Shown here one piece after another: positions 27,123 to 35,982 of a DNA stretch of 43,825 bases. The notes under the pieces were generated by a model. That model did not search any database. It saw only the letters and a program-made list of their open reading frames with translations, and was not told where the DNA came from. Within the stretch, counting starts at the first letter, position 1; the number at the start of each line of letters is the position of its first letter. Both the position numbers and the translations under genes were made by a program. Location of the stretch: assembly GCA_003220265.1 (NCBI GenBank), contig QHRW01000016.1, positions 1-43,825 of the forward strand. Reading direction: 5' to 3'. This DNA is from Candidatus Rokuibacteriota bacterium. Its GTDB lineage: Bacteria > Methylomirabilota > Methylomirabilia > Rokubacteriales > CSP1-6.

Positions 27123-27683
27123 ATGACCCCGCCGACCGCGTACTCGCTCGAGCAATTCCTGGCCGACACCCGCACGACGATCAAGACGAAGGGCATGCCC
27201 TCGGGCCTGGCGGAGATCCGCGAGCACCTCGAGAAGCTGCTGGCGAATCCCGAGCTGCTGAAGAAGCACCTCGGCGACCCGGTGCCCTACACCGACCGGA
27301 CCACCATCGGCCACGACCCGGAGACCGACGTCCACGTGCTCGTCCACGGCCGCGCCAAGGGGAACAAGTCCGCCGTTCACGACCATGGCCCCTGCTGGGT
27401 CGTCTACGGCAACTACAAGAACCCCACGCGCATGCGCCGGTGGCGGCGGCTCGACGACGGCGGCCAGCCCGGCTACGCCGAGGTGGAGCTGCAGAAGGAG
27501 TTCATGAACGAGCCCGGCATGGCCTCGGCCTTCGCCATCGGCGACATCCACTCGATCGAGTTCGGGGACGACACCTTCTTCATCCGCGTCACCGGCGGCG
27601 ACGTGGAGACCAAGCAGACGCTGAAGTTCGACCCCGAGAAGAAGACCGTGGAGGTCGCCAACCGGGCGCTCGGCCAGCGCTAG
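27123..27683 (+). CDS. Cysteine-dioxygenase-like cupin
   Basis: 186 aa with an AAGGAGGGC site before ATG 27123. The fold signature is SAVHDHGPCWVVYG, with His86 and His88, and the third metal ligand is His143 in AIGDIHSIEF, the three-His Fe(II) site of the cysteine-dioxygenase/thiol-dioxygenase superfamily. An N-terminal helical part (LEQFLADTRTTIKTKGMPSG) precedes it, as in COG5553-type proteins. The substrate is unproven; a thiol or small acid is plausible. It is transcribed away from the importer operon, from which it may be co-regulated. Confidence 0.82.
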   Translation: MTPPTAYSLEQFLADTRTTIKTKGMPSGLAEIREHLEKLLANPELLKKHLGDPVPYTDRTTIGHDPETDVHVLVHGRAKGNKSAVHDHGPCWVVYGNYKNPTRMRRWRRLDDGGQPGYAEVELQKEFMNEPGMASAFAIGDIHSIEFGDDTFFIRVTGGDVETKQTLKFDPEKKTVEVANRALGQR

Positions 27684-27704
27684 CGGCCGTCGCGGCGGGC
27701 CCGC

Positions 27705-27890
27705 TCAACGAAACTGAAGACCCTGCATGTGGCCGGCGTCGTGACAGCGCTGGCAGATCTGAAACGTCCCGCCCCACGGCGACTTCACCGTGACGAGGGC
27801 CGGCGCCGGTGCCCCGTAGTCGTGCTCCGTCGCTTTCCCGGCGCCCGCCGGGTCGTGGGTATGGTGTTCGCAGTCGCAGATCTGGCTCAC
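27705..27890 (-). CDS. Small Cys/His-rich protein, probably zinc-binding
   Basis: 61 aa. Two pairs of metal-ligand residues are spaced as in a zinc ribbon: ICDCEHHTHDP near the start and ICQRCHDAGHM near the end. GKATEHDYGAPAPALVTV links them. Its GTG start is 8 bases after the stop of the broken luciferase-like gene on the same strand. No assigned function. The conserved-looking Cys pattern and the short reading frame without alternatives argue that it is a real gene. Confidence 0.6.
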   Translation of the reverse strand: MSQICDCEHHTHDPAGAGKATEHDYGAPAPALVTVKSPWGGTFQICQRCHDAGHMQGLQFR

Positions 27891-27898
27891 ACCAACGC

Positions 27899-29015
27899 TC
27901 AGGCCAACGGCACGCGCGTGACCGTGTGCGCCTGCAGCGCCGGCAGCACCTTGGCGCCGAAGCGCCGGAGCTGCTCGACGAACTGCTCGTGCGGCATGGC
28001 GCCGCGGTTGAGATTGATCAGCACCGTCGAGGCGCCGGCGTGGTCGGCGGCCTCGATGAGGCGCTCGGTGACCTCGTCGGCGGTGCCGTACGGCCAGTGC
28101 TCGGCCTCGCGCTCGACGTCGGCCATCGTCATGTCACGGTAGCGCTCGCGCGCGCCCGAGACGAACGGCAGGTTCTCCGGGCGCATGTAGTCGTACGACC
28201 CGGCGCTCAGGTAGCCCGCGTCGCGCTGCAGATCCGCCTCGGTGATGTTGCCGTGGCTGAACAGCGTGCGGTTGAAGTAGAGCAGGTACGGCCCCGCCTC
28301 CTTGACCGCCTGCGCCTTGCTGTCGGCTACGTACGCGCTGGCCTGGATGATCAGATGATCGGGCGTGAGCCGGTGGCCGTGCGCGGCCAGACAGCGCGCG
28401 TAGTAGCGGATGATGTCCTCGCGCACGCCGCGGATCGGCAGCAGGCCCGGCGTGATGGGAATGTCGTGGCGGCCCGCCCACTCGATCGTCTCCTTGCTTC
28501 CGGTGACGGGCACCCACACGGGCGGATGCGGCTGCTGGTTAGGAGAAGACCTCTTCGGTCCAGGCCCGCCGGATGATCTCCCACGCTTCCTCGAAGCGCG
28601 CGCGCGAGTCGCGCAGTGGCACCTGGTAGACGTTGTGCTCGCGCGGAATGCCGCGGGCGAAGCCGGAGACGATGCGGCCGCTGGACAGGCAGTCGAGCAT
28701 CGCCAGCTCCTCGGCCAGGCGGAGCGGATCGTGCAGCGGCAGCAGGTTGCCGTAGATCAGCAGCTTGAGCTTCGTGGTCCGCTGGGCAGCCGCGGCCGCC
28801 ATGATGTTGGGCGAGTTCATGAGGCCGTAGGGCGAGGTGTGATGCTCGTTGAACCCGACGCCGTCGTAGCCGAGCCGCTCCATCTCCTCCCATGCCGTCA
28901 GGTGCTCGGCGTACGTGCGCACCGCGACGCCGGGATCGAAATGCCGCCGCGGCAGCGGCCACGGCAGCTCGCGGCCGTCCTTCAGATGGTCGAGGTGCTA
29001 GACGAAGACCTTCAT
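27899..29015 (-). pseudogene. LLM-class flavin monooxygenase gene, broken by an early stop and a deletion
   Basis: From ATG 29015 the frame reads MKVFV, then TAG (29000-28998), then HLDHLKDGRELPWPLPRR, HFDPGVAV and RTYAEHLTAWEEMERLGYDG, so a single nonsense codon interrupts codon 6. Further on, FEEAWEIIRRAWTEEVFS ends at TAA 28541-28539, while the other frame resumes at once with QQPHPPVWVPVTGSKETIEW through to the stop at 27899. Compared with intact relatives, about 20 residues between EEVFS and QPHPP are missing and the frame is shifted by one. TAG is used as a true stop elsewhere here (for example paoC), so recoding is unlikely. It lies 10 bases after the solute-binding protein gene, in its operon. 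Confidence 0.8.
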
Positions 29016-29025
29016 CGCGCGGCCC

Positions 29026-30291
29026 TCACCGCTTCGGGCGCGGGAAGACGAACTTCTGCTCGGCGAACTCGCGCGGCCACACCACGCGCGGCTTCTGCCC
29101 GAGGATCTGGATCAGGGCCGTGCTGGCGTTGGGATTGTCGCCGACCTCGTTGAAGACCACGGGCCCGTTGGAGACCGTCACGCCGTCCTTGAAGTTGGTC
29201 TTCTTGATCGCGGCCACGATCGCGTCGGGCTCCGTGGAGCCGGCCCGCTCCAGCGCGTCGCCGATGAGCTGCACGGCCTCGTAGGCGAAGGCGCCGCTGG
29301 CGTCGAAGTAGCGGCCGTTCGAGCGCTTCGCGAACTCGGCGCCCGCCTTCTGGACCGCCGCGCTCTTGTAGTTCGGCCACGGCGCCGCGTCCATCACGTG
29401 CTCGATCAGCTCCTTGAGCTGCCGGATCTGGCCGGGCTCGTAGAGGCCGGGCGCGCCGGGGCTGATCACGCCCATGACGTCCACCCGCTGCTTGGCCAGC
29501 TCCTCCAGCAGCAGGATGGCCGTCACCGGCCGCGTGATGGGCGCCAGGATGTCGGGCTTGAGCGCCTTGGCCCGCGACATCTCCGTCGAGAGATCGGCGG
29601 CGGTCTCGGGATACGGAATCATCTCCACGATCTCGAAGCCCGGGCTCATCGCCTTCACCGCGCTCTCGAAGCCGGCCGAGGCGTTCTTGCCGAAGAGGTC
29701 ATTGGAGTACATCACGACCACGCGCCTGGGGCTGACCCCTGCCTCCTTGAAGATCTCCGTCATGTAGCGCGTGGCGTTGCGGCCGAACGTCGTCTGCCCG
29801 GGGAAGTTCCTGTACACGTACTGGACTTTCTGCTGCCCCTCGCGCACGGACTTGGCGATGTTGGCCGTGATGGCGTCCACGCCGGTGATGTCGATCATGT
29901 ACGGCACGCGGCGCTGCTGGGCCAGCGACGAGATGCTGGCCACGTGCGCCGAGTGAAAGCCGCCCGTGAGGACCTGGGCGCCGGCGCCGATGAGCCGGTC
30001 GGCCTCGGAGCGCGCCACGTCCGCCTTCGTCTCGCTGTCGGCCAGCAGCAGCTCGAGCCGCGCGCCGCCCAGCGACTTGATCCCGCCCGCCGCGTTGATC
30101 GCCTCCGCCGCGAGCGTGGCGCCGAGCCGGCAGTCGCCGCCCACCTCCGCCATGGCGCCGGTGATCGGGCTCACCACGCCGACCTTGACGGTCTTCGGCT
30201 GGGCACCGAGGCGCAGCGGCGCGCTCGCGACGGCGGCGGTGGTGAGAGCGCCCTTCAGGAACGCGCGACGACTGCGGCGGACACGATCCAT
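29026..30291 (-). CDS. Branched-chain-amino-acid-type solute-binding protein with Tat signal (Peripla_BP_6)
   Basis: 421 aa. The leader RRSRRAFLKGALTTAAVASA carries a twin-arginine motif. The Leu/Ile/Val-binding (Peripla_BP_6) fold follows: TVKVGVVSPITGAMAEVGGD near residue 34, AGGIKSLGGARLELLLADSE near 68, and ARSEADRLIGAGAQVLTGG near 92. Such proteins feed LivHMGF-type importers for amino acids, amides or aromatic acids; no liv permease or ATPase gene is in this window, so it is an orphan binding protein. It is upstream of the broken luciferase-like gene and downstream of the metalloprotease pair. Confidence 0.9.
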   Translation of the reverse strand: MDRVRRSRRAFLKGALTTAAVASAPLRLGAQPKTVKVGVVSPITGAMAEVGGDCRLGATLAAEAINAAGGIKSLGGARLELLLADSETKADVARSEADRLIGAGAQVLTGGFHSAHVASISSLAQQRRVPYMIDITGVDAITANIAKSVREGQQKVQYVYRNFPGQTTFGRNATRYMTEIFKEAGVSPRRVVVMYSNDLFGKNASAGFESAVKAMSPGFEIVEMIPYPETAADLSTEMSRAKALKPDILAPITRPVTAILLLEELAKQRVDVMGVISPGAPGLYEPGQIRQLKELIEHVMDAAPWPNYKSAAVQKAGAEFAKRSNGRYFDASGAFAYEAVQLIGDALERAGSTEPDAIVAAIKKTNFKDGVTVSNGPVVFNEVGDNPNASTALIQILGQKPRVVWPREFAEQKFVFPRPKR

Positions 30292-30331
30292 GGCTCGACT
30301 CCTTGACGTGGCAAGAATGGCGCCGATGGTA

Positions 30332-30940
30332 TCACCGGCGCCAGAGGCGCGCGTACTGCTCGGCGAGCTGCGCGCGCACGGAGCGCACGTCCGGGTGCCG
30401 GCGCGCCTCGATATATGTCTCGCGCGCCGCCGGATCGTTGAAGTCCACGCTGCCCTTCACGCAGCACATCAGCGAGCGCGGATCGCGCACGTGCGGCAGC
30501 CCCAGCGCGTGGCCGAGCTCGTGGGCGACCACCTGGTAGAGCAACGTCTCGCGGCTCGTCTGCCCGCGCGCGACCGGCGCCACCACGACGATACGCACAG
30601 GCAGCGTGATGACGTGGCCGGCCTCCGTGGAGAGCTCGGTAAAGCCCATCAGTTTCGACGCCCCCGGCGGCTGGACGGCCACGGTGATCTGCGCGGTCTC
30701 GCGGGTCGCCGCCGGCGTGAAGACGGCCACGCCGAGCACGTCGCGGACAAGGGAGTTCCAGTCGTCGAGCGCTCGTCGAACGGCCCCGTCGAGCGCGGTG
30801 TCGTTGAACGGCTCCGTCCACACGGCGAGCGGCAAACGACCGCGCGGATGGCCCTCGGCGCCCGAGAGCTCGGTCTCGGAGGCGTGCGCGAGGGCAGCCA
30901 CGGTGACGATCACGACGAGGATGAGCGCCGCGCGCCTCAT
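30332..30940 (-). CDS. Secreted matrixin-like metalloprotease, copy 1
   Basis: 202 aa with a Sec signal ([20 protein letters not shown]). The zinc site is [14 protein letters not shown], with His140, His144 and His150 and catalytic Glu141, and the Met-turn is Met158 in PRSLMCC. This is the M10 (matrixin) pattern HExxHxxGxxH plus Met-turn, in a short protein with no propeptide cysteine switch visible. Two cysteines directly after the Met-turn are shared with copy 2. It overlaps copy 2 by ATGA and clearly arose by tandem duplication (shared [20 protein letters not shown] and RSVRxQLAExY blocks). Confidence 0.82.
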   Translation of the reverse strand: MRRAALILVVIVTVAALAHASETELSGAEGHPRGRLPLAVWTEPFNDTALDGAVRRALDDWNSLVRDVLGVAVFTPAATRETAQITVAVQPPGASKLMGFTELSTEAGHVITLPVRIVVVAPVARGQTSRETLLYQVVAHELGHALGLPHVRDPRSLMCCVKGSVDFNDPAARETYIEARRHPDVRSVRAQLAEQYARLWRR

Positions 30941-31626
30941 CGGTCCTTCAGCCAGAAGAACGCGTAGTGCTCGGCCAGCTGCTCGCGCACCGACCGGACA
31001 GTCGGCCGCCGGATCGCTTCGACGTACGCCCTCACGTTGGCCGGGTCGCCGAAGTCCACCCGGAAGCGCGGGCAGCACATGAGCGAGCCTGGATCGCGCA
31101 CGTGGTCGAGCCCCAGCGCGTGGCCGAGCTCGTGGGCCACGACCGCGTAGACGAACGTGTCGCGATCGATTCGCAAGCGAGCGTCCCTCGCGGACGGGTC
31201 CAGGACCGTGACCGCGATCGGCAGCGTCAGAAGCCGGTCGGGGCCGGCCACCACGCTCGTCCAGCCCCACATGTCGCCGACGAGCCTGCGCTGGGCCGAT
31301 TCGACCGTGATGGTGATGGCCGCCTCGCCCCGCGCGTCGGTCGCAACGAAGGCGGTGACGCCGAGCACGTCCCGCGTGAGGGCGTTCCAGTCCTCCAGGG
31401 CGCGGCGGATCGTCCGCTCGAATCGCGCGTCGAACCGCTCCGCCCACACGCTCAGCGGGAACCGGCTCCGCGGGTGACCCTGCAGCCCCGACAGTCCGCC
31501 GTCCGCGGTCACGCCGGCGGGGGCGAGCGCGATGAGGAGCAGGACGGCGAGCGCCGATCGCGTTATGCTGCGCGCAACGCGGGAGGCGACATGATCGAGA
31601 AGCGACCGTTTGGACGCACCGGCCAC
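30937..31626 (-). CDS. Secreted matrixin-like metalloprotease, copy 2 (start uncertain)
   Basis: Paralogue of the downstream gene. It has the zinc motif [20 protein letters not shown], the Met-turn LMCC, the leading block [17 protein letters not shown] and the same end ([15 protein letters not shown]). A signal-like stretch [20 protein letters not shown] precedes it. No ATG, GTG or TTG lies where that signal peptide should start; an in-frame ATA (31566) is at the fitting spot, and the first usual start is GTG 31626, which would overlap the divergent aldo/keto reductase by 36 bases. The true start is therefore open. Function is presumed extracellular proteolysis. Confidence 0.72.
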   Translation of the reverse strand: MAGASKRSLLDHVASRVARSITRSALAVLLLIALAPAGVTADGGLSGLQGHPRSRFPLSVWAERFDARFERTIRRALEDWNALTRDVLGVTAFVATDARGEAAITITVESAQRRLVGDMWGWTSVVAGPDRLLTLPIAVTVLDPSARDARLRIDRDTFVYAVVAHELGHALGLDHVRDPGSLMCCPRFRVDFGDPANVRAYVEAIRRPTVRSVREQLAEHYAFFWLKDR

Positions 31627-32457
31627 CTGAGCAGCGTCACCCTCTTCGGCGCCGCCGCCCTCGCCCAGGCCACGCAGGACGCCGCTGATCGCGCGCTGGA
31701 GGTCCTGCTGCGCCACGGCGTGAACCACATCGACACCGCCGCGCGCTACGGCGACTCCGAGCTGCGCATCGGGCCGTGGATGGCGCGCCACCGCAAGGAC
31801 TTCTTCCTGGCCACCAAGACGGGCTCGCGCACGGCGCGCGAGGCGCGCGAGGACGTCCAGCGCTCGCTGGAGCGGCTGCGCGTCGATCACGTGGACCTCA
31901 TCCAGATGCACTCCCTCGGCCATCCCGACGACTGGGACACGGCCATGGGCCCCGGCGGCGCGCTGGAAGCGCTGGTCGAGGCCCGGCAGCAGAAGCTCGT
32001 GCGCTTCATCGGCGTCACCGGCCACGGCTGGACGATTGCCGCGATGCACCGGCGCAGCCTGGCCCGCTTCGACTTCGACTCCGTGCTGCTGCCCTACAAC
32101 ATCTTCTTCCAGCAGAACGAGCGCTACCGGAACGCCTTCGAGGAGGTTCTCACGATCTGCCGCGAGCGCAACGTGGCCGTGCAGGTCATCAAGTCCATCG
32201 CGCGCGGCCCCTGGGCCACCACCGAGCGCTCGCGCACCACGTGGTACCAGCCGCTGGAGGCGCAGCCCGACATCGACCGCGCCGTCCACTGGGCCATGGG
32301 CCTGCCCGGCGTGCACCTCAACACTGCCGGCGACCTCGACCTGCTTCCGCGCTTCCTCGACGCCGCCAGCCGCTTCCGGCGCCGGCCCAGCGACGAGGAG
32401 ATGGCGACGCTGCTGGGCGAGGCGCGGATGACGTCGCTCTTCGGCCTGCCGACCTGA
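31591..32457 (+). CDS. Aldo/keto reductase
   Basis: 288 aa with a GGGAGG site before ATG 31591. The catalytic tetrad is visible: Asp48 and Tyr53 in [17 protein letters not shown], Lys76 in [10 protein letters not shown] and His107 in DLIQMHSLG. The fold is the (beta/alpha)8 barrel, with the C-terminal NADPH-binding part around [10 protein letters not shown]. It reduces aldehydes or ketones of unknown identity. It heads a plus-strand group with a CDP-alcohol phosphatidyltransferase and a lipoprotein; its stop overlaps the likely start of the former. Confidence 0.92.
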   Translation: MIEKRPFGRTGHLSSVTLFGAAALAQATQDAADRALEVLLRHGVNHIDTAARYGDSELRIGPWMARHRKDFFLATKTGSRTAREAREDVQRSLERLRVDHVDLIQMHSLGHPDDWDTAMGPGGALEALVEARQQKLVRFIGVTGHGWTIAAMHRRSLARFDFDSVLLPYNIFFQQNERYRNAFEEVLTICRERNVAVQVIKSIARGPWATTERSRTTWYQPLEAQPDIDRAVHWAMGLPGVHLNTAGDLDLLPRFLDAASRFRRRPSDEEMATLLGEARMTSLFGLPT

Positions 32458-33062
32458 TCAGGTCTCTCCCGCTCGCGCTGACGCTCCTGCGGCTGGCGCT
32501 GGGGCCGGTCATGGTCCTGCTCGCCCGCGTCGCACCCTCGCCGCCGGCGTTTGCTGCGTGCCTCACCATCGCGTTGCTCTCCGACGTGTTCGACGGCATC
32601 GCTGCCCGGCGGCTCGGCGTGGCCACCACGGGCTTGCGCCGGCTCGACAGCGCGGCCGACACGGTCTTCTACGTGGCGGCGGCCTACGTCGCCTGGGAGT
32701 TGTACCCCGAGGCCGTGAGCCGCCACGCCGTGCCGCTGGTCATCCTCGTCGTCCTCGAGGCGGCGCGCTACGCGATCGATCTGGCGAAGTTTCGCCGGGA
32801 GGCCAGCTATCACATGTGGAGCGCGAAGGCGTTCGGGATCGCGCTCTTCGTCGGGTTCCTCGGCGTCCTGAGCTTTGGCCACACCGGGTGGCCGGTGTCC
32901 CTGGCGATCGCCGTCGGCATCGTGAGCGATCTCGAAGGCATCGCCATCTCGCTCGTGCTACCCACCTGGCACCACGACGTGCCGTCGATCGTTCACGCGC
33001 TTCGCCTCGGTCGAAGCGCTCCGTATACTGTGTCAAACATCCCTCCCGGAGGTCCCCCATGA
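32454..33062 (+). CDS. CDP-alcohol phosphatidyltransferase, variant motif, non-standard start
   Basis: About 202 aa with four to five membrane helices. The active-site motif is [18 protein letters not shown], then [10 protein letters not shown], i.e. D-x2-DG-x2-AR followed by D-x3-D, as in enzymes that transfer phosphoalcohols from CDP-alcohols to make phospholipids. The glycine before the second Asp pair is one position off the usual spacing. The first helix ([20 protein letters not shown]) has no ATG, GTG or TTG in front of it; CTG 32454 or the later ATG 32511 are the options, the latter cutting the helix. Overlaps the lipoprotein gene by ATGA. Confidence 0.78.
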   Translation: MIRSLPLALTLLRLALGPVMVLLARVAPSPPAFAACLTIALLSDVFDGIAARRLGVATTGLRRLDSAADTVFYVAAAYVAWELYPEAVSRHAVPLVILVVLEAARYAIDLAKFRREASYHMWSAKAFGIALFVGFLGVLSFGHTGWPVSLAIAVGIVSDLEGIAISLVLPTWHHDVPSIVHALRLGRSAPYTVSNIPPGGPP

Positions 33063-33829
33063 ATCAGACTCCCAGCGCTCGATGGCTCGCTCTCGCCCTC
33101 GTGGCGATGCTCGTCCTCGCCGGTTGTTCCGTACGCTCCATCTCGGACTCGGGGTACGACGGAGGCAGCCCGCGGCGCGGCGCCGCCGCGCCCTCGAACC
33201 CGTTCTATCGCGGTGAGCTCAGCGAGTTCGACGTCCTCGGCATCGATCGCGGCAAGACGGTGACCGAGCAGGAGATCCAGCAGGCCATCGACAGCCGCGT
33301 CCCCGTCTCGCTCAAGCGCGGGGCGTCGGTCATGCTGATCCAGTCCGGCGCGCTCATTCCCGACGATCCGATGGTGAAGGCCCTCGAGAAGTACTACACG
33401 GTCGGCGTCTTCACCGGGGTTCCGCCGTCGGTGCAGACCGCGTCGACGGACGCAGCGGGCAACGCCGCCGAGACCTACGCGCGCTCGCTTCGCCTGTCCG
33501 CGGCGCGCGGCGGCTACGAGAAGGTGGTCGTCTACTGGGGGCTGCTCGAGACGGCCCAGGAGAACCTGGTCACGCGGACCGTCTCGTGGGTGCCCGTCGT
33601 CGGCTGGGCGCTGCCCGACCAGCGTCAGCGCATGCGCATCCGCCTGAAGATGGCGGTGATCGACGTCCGCTCCGGGCACTGGGAGATGTTCTCGCCGGAG
33701 GCCTTCGACGACGCCTCGTACAGCGCGCGCGTCGGCCGCGCCGGCGCCGATCAGGCGCAGGTGTGGGCGCTGAAGGACAAGGCCTACGTGGCCGCCGCCG
33801 ACGACCTCGTCAAGCGCTACGGACGCTAG
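33059..33829 (+). CDS. Predicted lipoprotein of unknown function
   Basis: 256 aa. The lipobox is LVLAGCSV, with lipid-anchored Cys23, so the mature protein is membrane-tethered outside the cytoplasm. The first ~25 mature residues are Ser/Gly/Pro-rich and flexible. The folded part shows GVFTGVPPSVQTAST, RGGYEKVVVYWGLLETAQEN, then VSWVPVVGWALPDQRQRMR and IRLKMAVIDVRSGHWEMFSP, a pattern of strands I cannot tie to a named family. It follows and overlaps the CDP-alcohol phosphatidyltransferase gene. Its stop is 3 bases from the stop of the convergent PNPOx-like gene. Confidence 0.82.
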   Translation: MNQTPSARWLALALVAMLVLAGCSVRSISDSGYDGGSPRRGAAAPSNPFYRGELSEFDVLGIDRGKTVTEQEIQQAIDSRVPVSLKRGASVMLIQSGALIPDDPMVKALEKYYTVGVFTGVPPSVQTASTDAAGNAAETYARSLRLSAARGGYEKVVVYWGLLETAQENLVTRTVSWVPVVGWALPDQRQRMRIRLKMAVIDVRSGHWEMFSPEAFDDASYSARVGRAGADQAQVWALKDKAYVAAADDLVKRYGR

Positions 33830-33832
33830 AGC

Positions 33833-34234
33833 TTAGAATCCCCAGAGACGCACGCGCTCGGGGACGATCCTGAACATCACGCGGTCGGCCGGCATCGCCT
33901 GACCGCGCCAGAATGTTTTCAGGTCGGCGTACTTCGCGTGAAAGCGCTCGATCAGCGCGCGCCGCTCGGCGCCGTCCGGGAGGAACTGCGCCCGGCCCTG
34001 AAGAGCCACGCCGCGGATGGGATCGGTGGCGTCCGCCACCACCGACACCCGCGGGTCGCGGCGCAGGTTGCGCACCTTCTGCGTGTTCGCCTCGCTGATC
34101 ATCGTGAGCGCCGCCGGATCGTGCAGGAGCCACATCGCCGTCGCCAGGGGTGAGCCGTCGGGCTGCACGGTGGCGAGAACGACCGTCTGCTTGCCAGCCA
34201 GGAATTTCTCGATGCGCGCGTCGTCGAGCGTCAT
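33833..34234 (-). CDS. Pyridoxamine-5'-phosphate-oxidase-fold flavin/F420-binding protein
   Basis: 133 aa, split beta-barrel fold. FLAGKQTVVLATVQPDGSPL at the start, MWLLHDPAALTMISEANTQK and VRNLRRDPRVSVVADATD in the middle, and VALQGRAQFLPDG are typical of the small PNPOx-like (TIGR03618-type) proteins, many of which bind F420 or FMN rather than PLP. No F420 synthesis genes are in the window. The ATG overlaps the stop of the CocE gene by 4 bases, so it is coupled to it. Confidence 0.85.
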   Translation of the reverse strand: MTLDDARIEKFLAGKQTVVLATVQPDGSPLATAMWLLHDPAALTMISEANTQKVRNLRRDPRVSVVADATDPIRGVALQGRAQFLPDGAERRALIERFHAKYADLKTFWRGQAMPADRVMFRIVPERVRLWGF

Positions 34235-35982
34235 CGCCGTCCCTTCCGTGCCGGCCGCTCGGCCGGGATGATGGGGAGCAGCACGTGCGAGGGCTGCTTG
34301 GCCCCGCTGTGGATCGTCACCATCTTGCCGAAGACGTCCGGCGGTCGATCGGCCGCGTCGTCGTGCTTGAACGGGCCCACGCCCGTGAAGACGGCGCCCA
34401 GCGTGCCGAGGCCGGCCGCCGGACCGCCGGGGAACTCGTAGTCCCGTCCGCGCACGGTGAGGCCGAGGCGATGGCCGGCGGGCACCACGATCGACGTCGG
34501 CCAGATCTCCACGTCCAGCTCGTAGGCGCGGCCCGGCGTGAGCGGCTGGATCTCGTCGTGGGAGTGATACGGGCGCCACGGCTTCGTCAGCGCGGGATCG
34601 AGCTTGCGATGCGAGGCGCGCAGCCAGCCCTGGGCGATCGGCGTGTGCGGGTCGAGCGCGCCCTGGAAGGTCACCTCCGCCATGTTCGGCGAGAACACGC
34701 GCAGGATCAGGAAGAGATCGGCATCGCGCGTCTCGGACGAGATCCAGAGCTTGGCGGCGACGGGGCCCGTCACCTCCGTGTCCGCCTCGAGTGGCGGCGT
34801 GAGAAACGGCACGCCCTCGCCGAGGCCCGCGTAGCTCACCCGCCCGCCGCGCGCGACCGGCGCGCGCGCGAGCGTGTGGCCGGCGGGATCCAGGAAGAGC
34901 TTCGTCCACCGCGTGCGGGCCAGCGGCCACTCGCGCTCGGTGCGCTCGACGAAGCGCTCGCCGGGATGGCGCACCTGCAGCACCACGCGCGGCTGCTTGG
35001 TCCAGCCCGTGTCCTCGCCCTTCAGGAAGTGGCCGAAGAACTTCTTCTGCAGCGCCACGCCGTAGTCCGTGTAGAAGTGCGTCCAGTGCTCGATGCCGTG
35101 GACCTCGAGCCATTTCTGCTTCGCGGCCGCGCGCGTGAAGCCCTCGAAGTTGCCGCGCGGGTGCAGCCCCTGCCCGCCCCAGTTGGCGGCCGAGAGCAGC
35201 GGCACCGTCACCTTCGACCAGTCGGGCATGCGCGAGCGCCAGTACTCGTCGCTGGCCAGCGGATGGGCCCGACAGTCCTGCCAGAAGTCGCGACGAGCGG
35301 CGCCGAGCTGCTCCTCGGTGAGCGTCTCGGGCCCCGACACCCAGTCGCCGTTCATGCGCGAGCGATAGCCCCGCGTGCCGAGCCCGTGCTGGACGCGGAT
35401 GACCTGCGAGGGAAACCACGCGCGCGCGAACGCGCAGAGAATGCCGCCGTGGTGCGAGAGATCGCGATAGTAGTCGGCCGCGCCCTCCCACACGCAGATG
35501 GCCGTCAGGTGCGGCGGCTGCAGCGCGGCCGCCTGCCACTGGTTCATCGCGTAATAGGAGATACCGTTGACGCCGATCTTGCCGGTGGACCACGGCTGGC
35601 GCGCCGCCCACTCGATGCAGTCGTACAGGTCCTTGGCCTCGCGCGCCGACCAGATGTTGAGAAAGCCGGGCGAGCGGCCGGCACCGCGCGAGTCGACCCG
35701 GACGCAGGCATAGCCGTCGGGCACCCACTTCTCGGGGTCGACGACCTCCCAGTTCTGGTACGCGTTCGTGGAGCCGGCCGCCACGTCGGGATGCTGCGCG
35801 ATCATCCGGCGCCACTGGTCCGTGTAGAGATCCTCGAAGTGCAGCCACTTGCCGTACGGCCCGTACGAGAGGATGACGGGCAGCTTGCCCGGCCCGTCCG
35901 GCCGGAAGATGTCCGCGCGCAGGACGAGCCCGTCGTCCACGGCGATCGGCACATCCCAGTCGATTTTCACGCCTTTTGCCAC
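34231..35982 (-). CDS. CocE/NonD family hydrolase (X-Pro-dipeptidyl-peptidase-like)
   Basis: 583 aa. Alpha/beta-hydrolase core with the nucleophile Ser142 in IGVNGISYYAMNQWQ and the preceding GYACVRVDSRGAGRSPG block; the C-terminal third is the jelly-roll domain of X-Pro dipeptidyl peptidases and cocaine esterase (LRASHRKLDPALTKPW, ELDVEIWPTSIVVPAGHRLG). No signal peptide is seen, so it should act in the cytoplasm on esters, acylated compounds or peptides. It overlaps the methyltransferase gene by 16 bases and the PNPOx-like gene by 4, forming one operon. Confidence 0.9.
   Translation of the reverse strand: MAKGVKIDWDVPIAVDDGLVLRADIFRPDGPGKLPVILSYGPYGKWLHFEDLYTDQWRRMIAQHPDVAAGSTNAYQNWEVVDPEKWVPDGYACVRVDSRGAGRSPGFLNIWSAREAKDLYDCIEWAARQPWSTGKIGVNGISYYAMNQWQAAALQPPHLTAICVWEGAADYYRDLSHHGGILCAFARAWFPSQVIRVQHGLGTRGYRSRMNGDWVSGPETLTEEQLGAARRDFWQDCRAHPLASDEYWRSRMPDWSKVTVPLLSAANWGGQGLHPRGNFEGFTRAAAKQKWLEVHGIEHWTHFYTDYGVALQKKFFGHFLKGEDTGWTKQPRVVLQVRHPGERFVERTEREWPLARTRWTKLFLDPAGHTLARAPVARGGRVSYAGLGEGVPFLTPPLEADTEVTGPVAAKLWISSETRDADLFLILRVFSPNMAEVTFQGALDPHTPIAQGWLRASHRKLDPALTKPWRPYHSHDEIQPLTPGRAYELDVEIWPTSIVVPAGHRLGLTVRGRDYEFPGGPAAGLGTLGAVFTGVGPFKHDDAADRPPDVFGKMVTIHSGAKQPSHVLLPIIPAERPARKGRR

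Noticed and set aside
24612..27683. A 1,023-codon plus-strand open frame across the importer operon
   Set aside because: Only its last 187 codons (27123-27683) are a real gene. The rest is antisense to intact DppA/B-like genes, low complexity (Arg, His, Asp, Val) and an effect of high GC content.
28998..29000. Possible stop-codon recoding (TAG as an amino acid)
   Set aside because: TAG ends intact genes here, such as paoC, the alpha/beta hydrolase, the dioxygenase-like cupin, the lipoprotein and the LVIVD protein, and the same gene has a second lesion.
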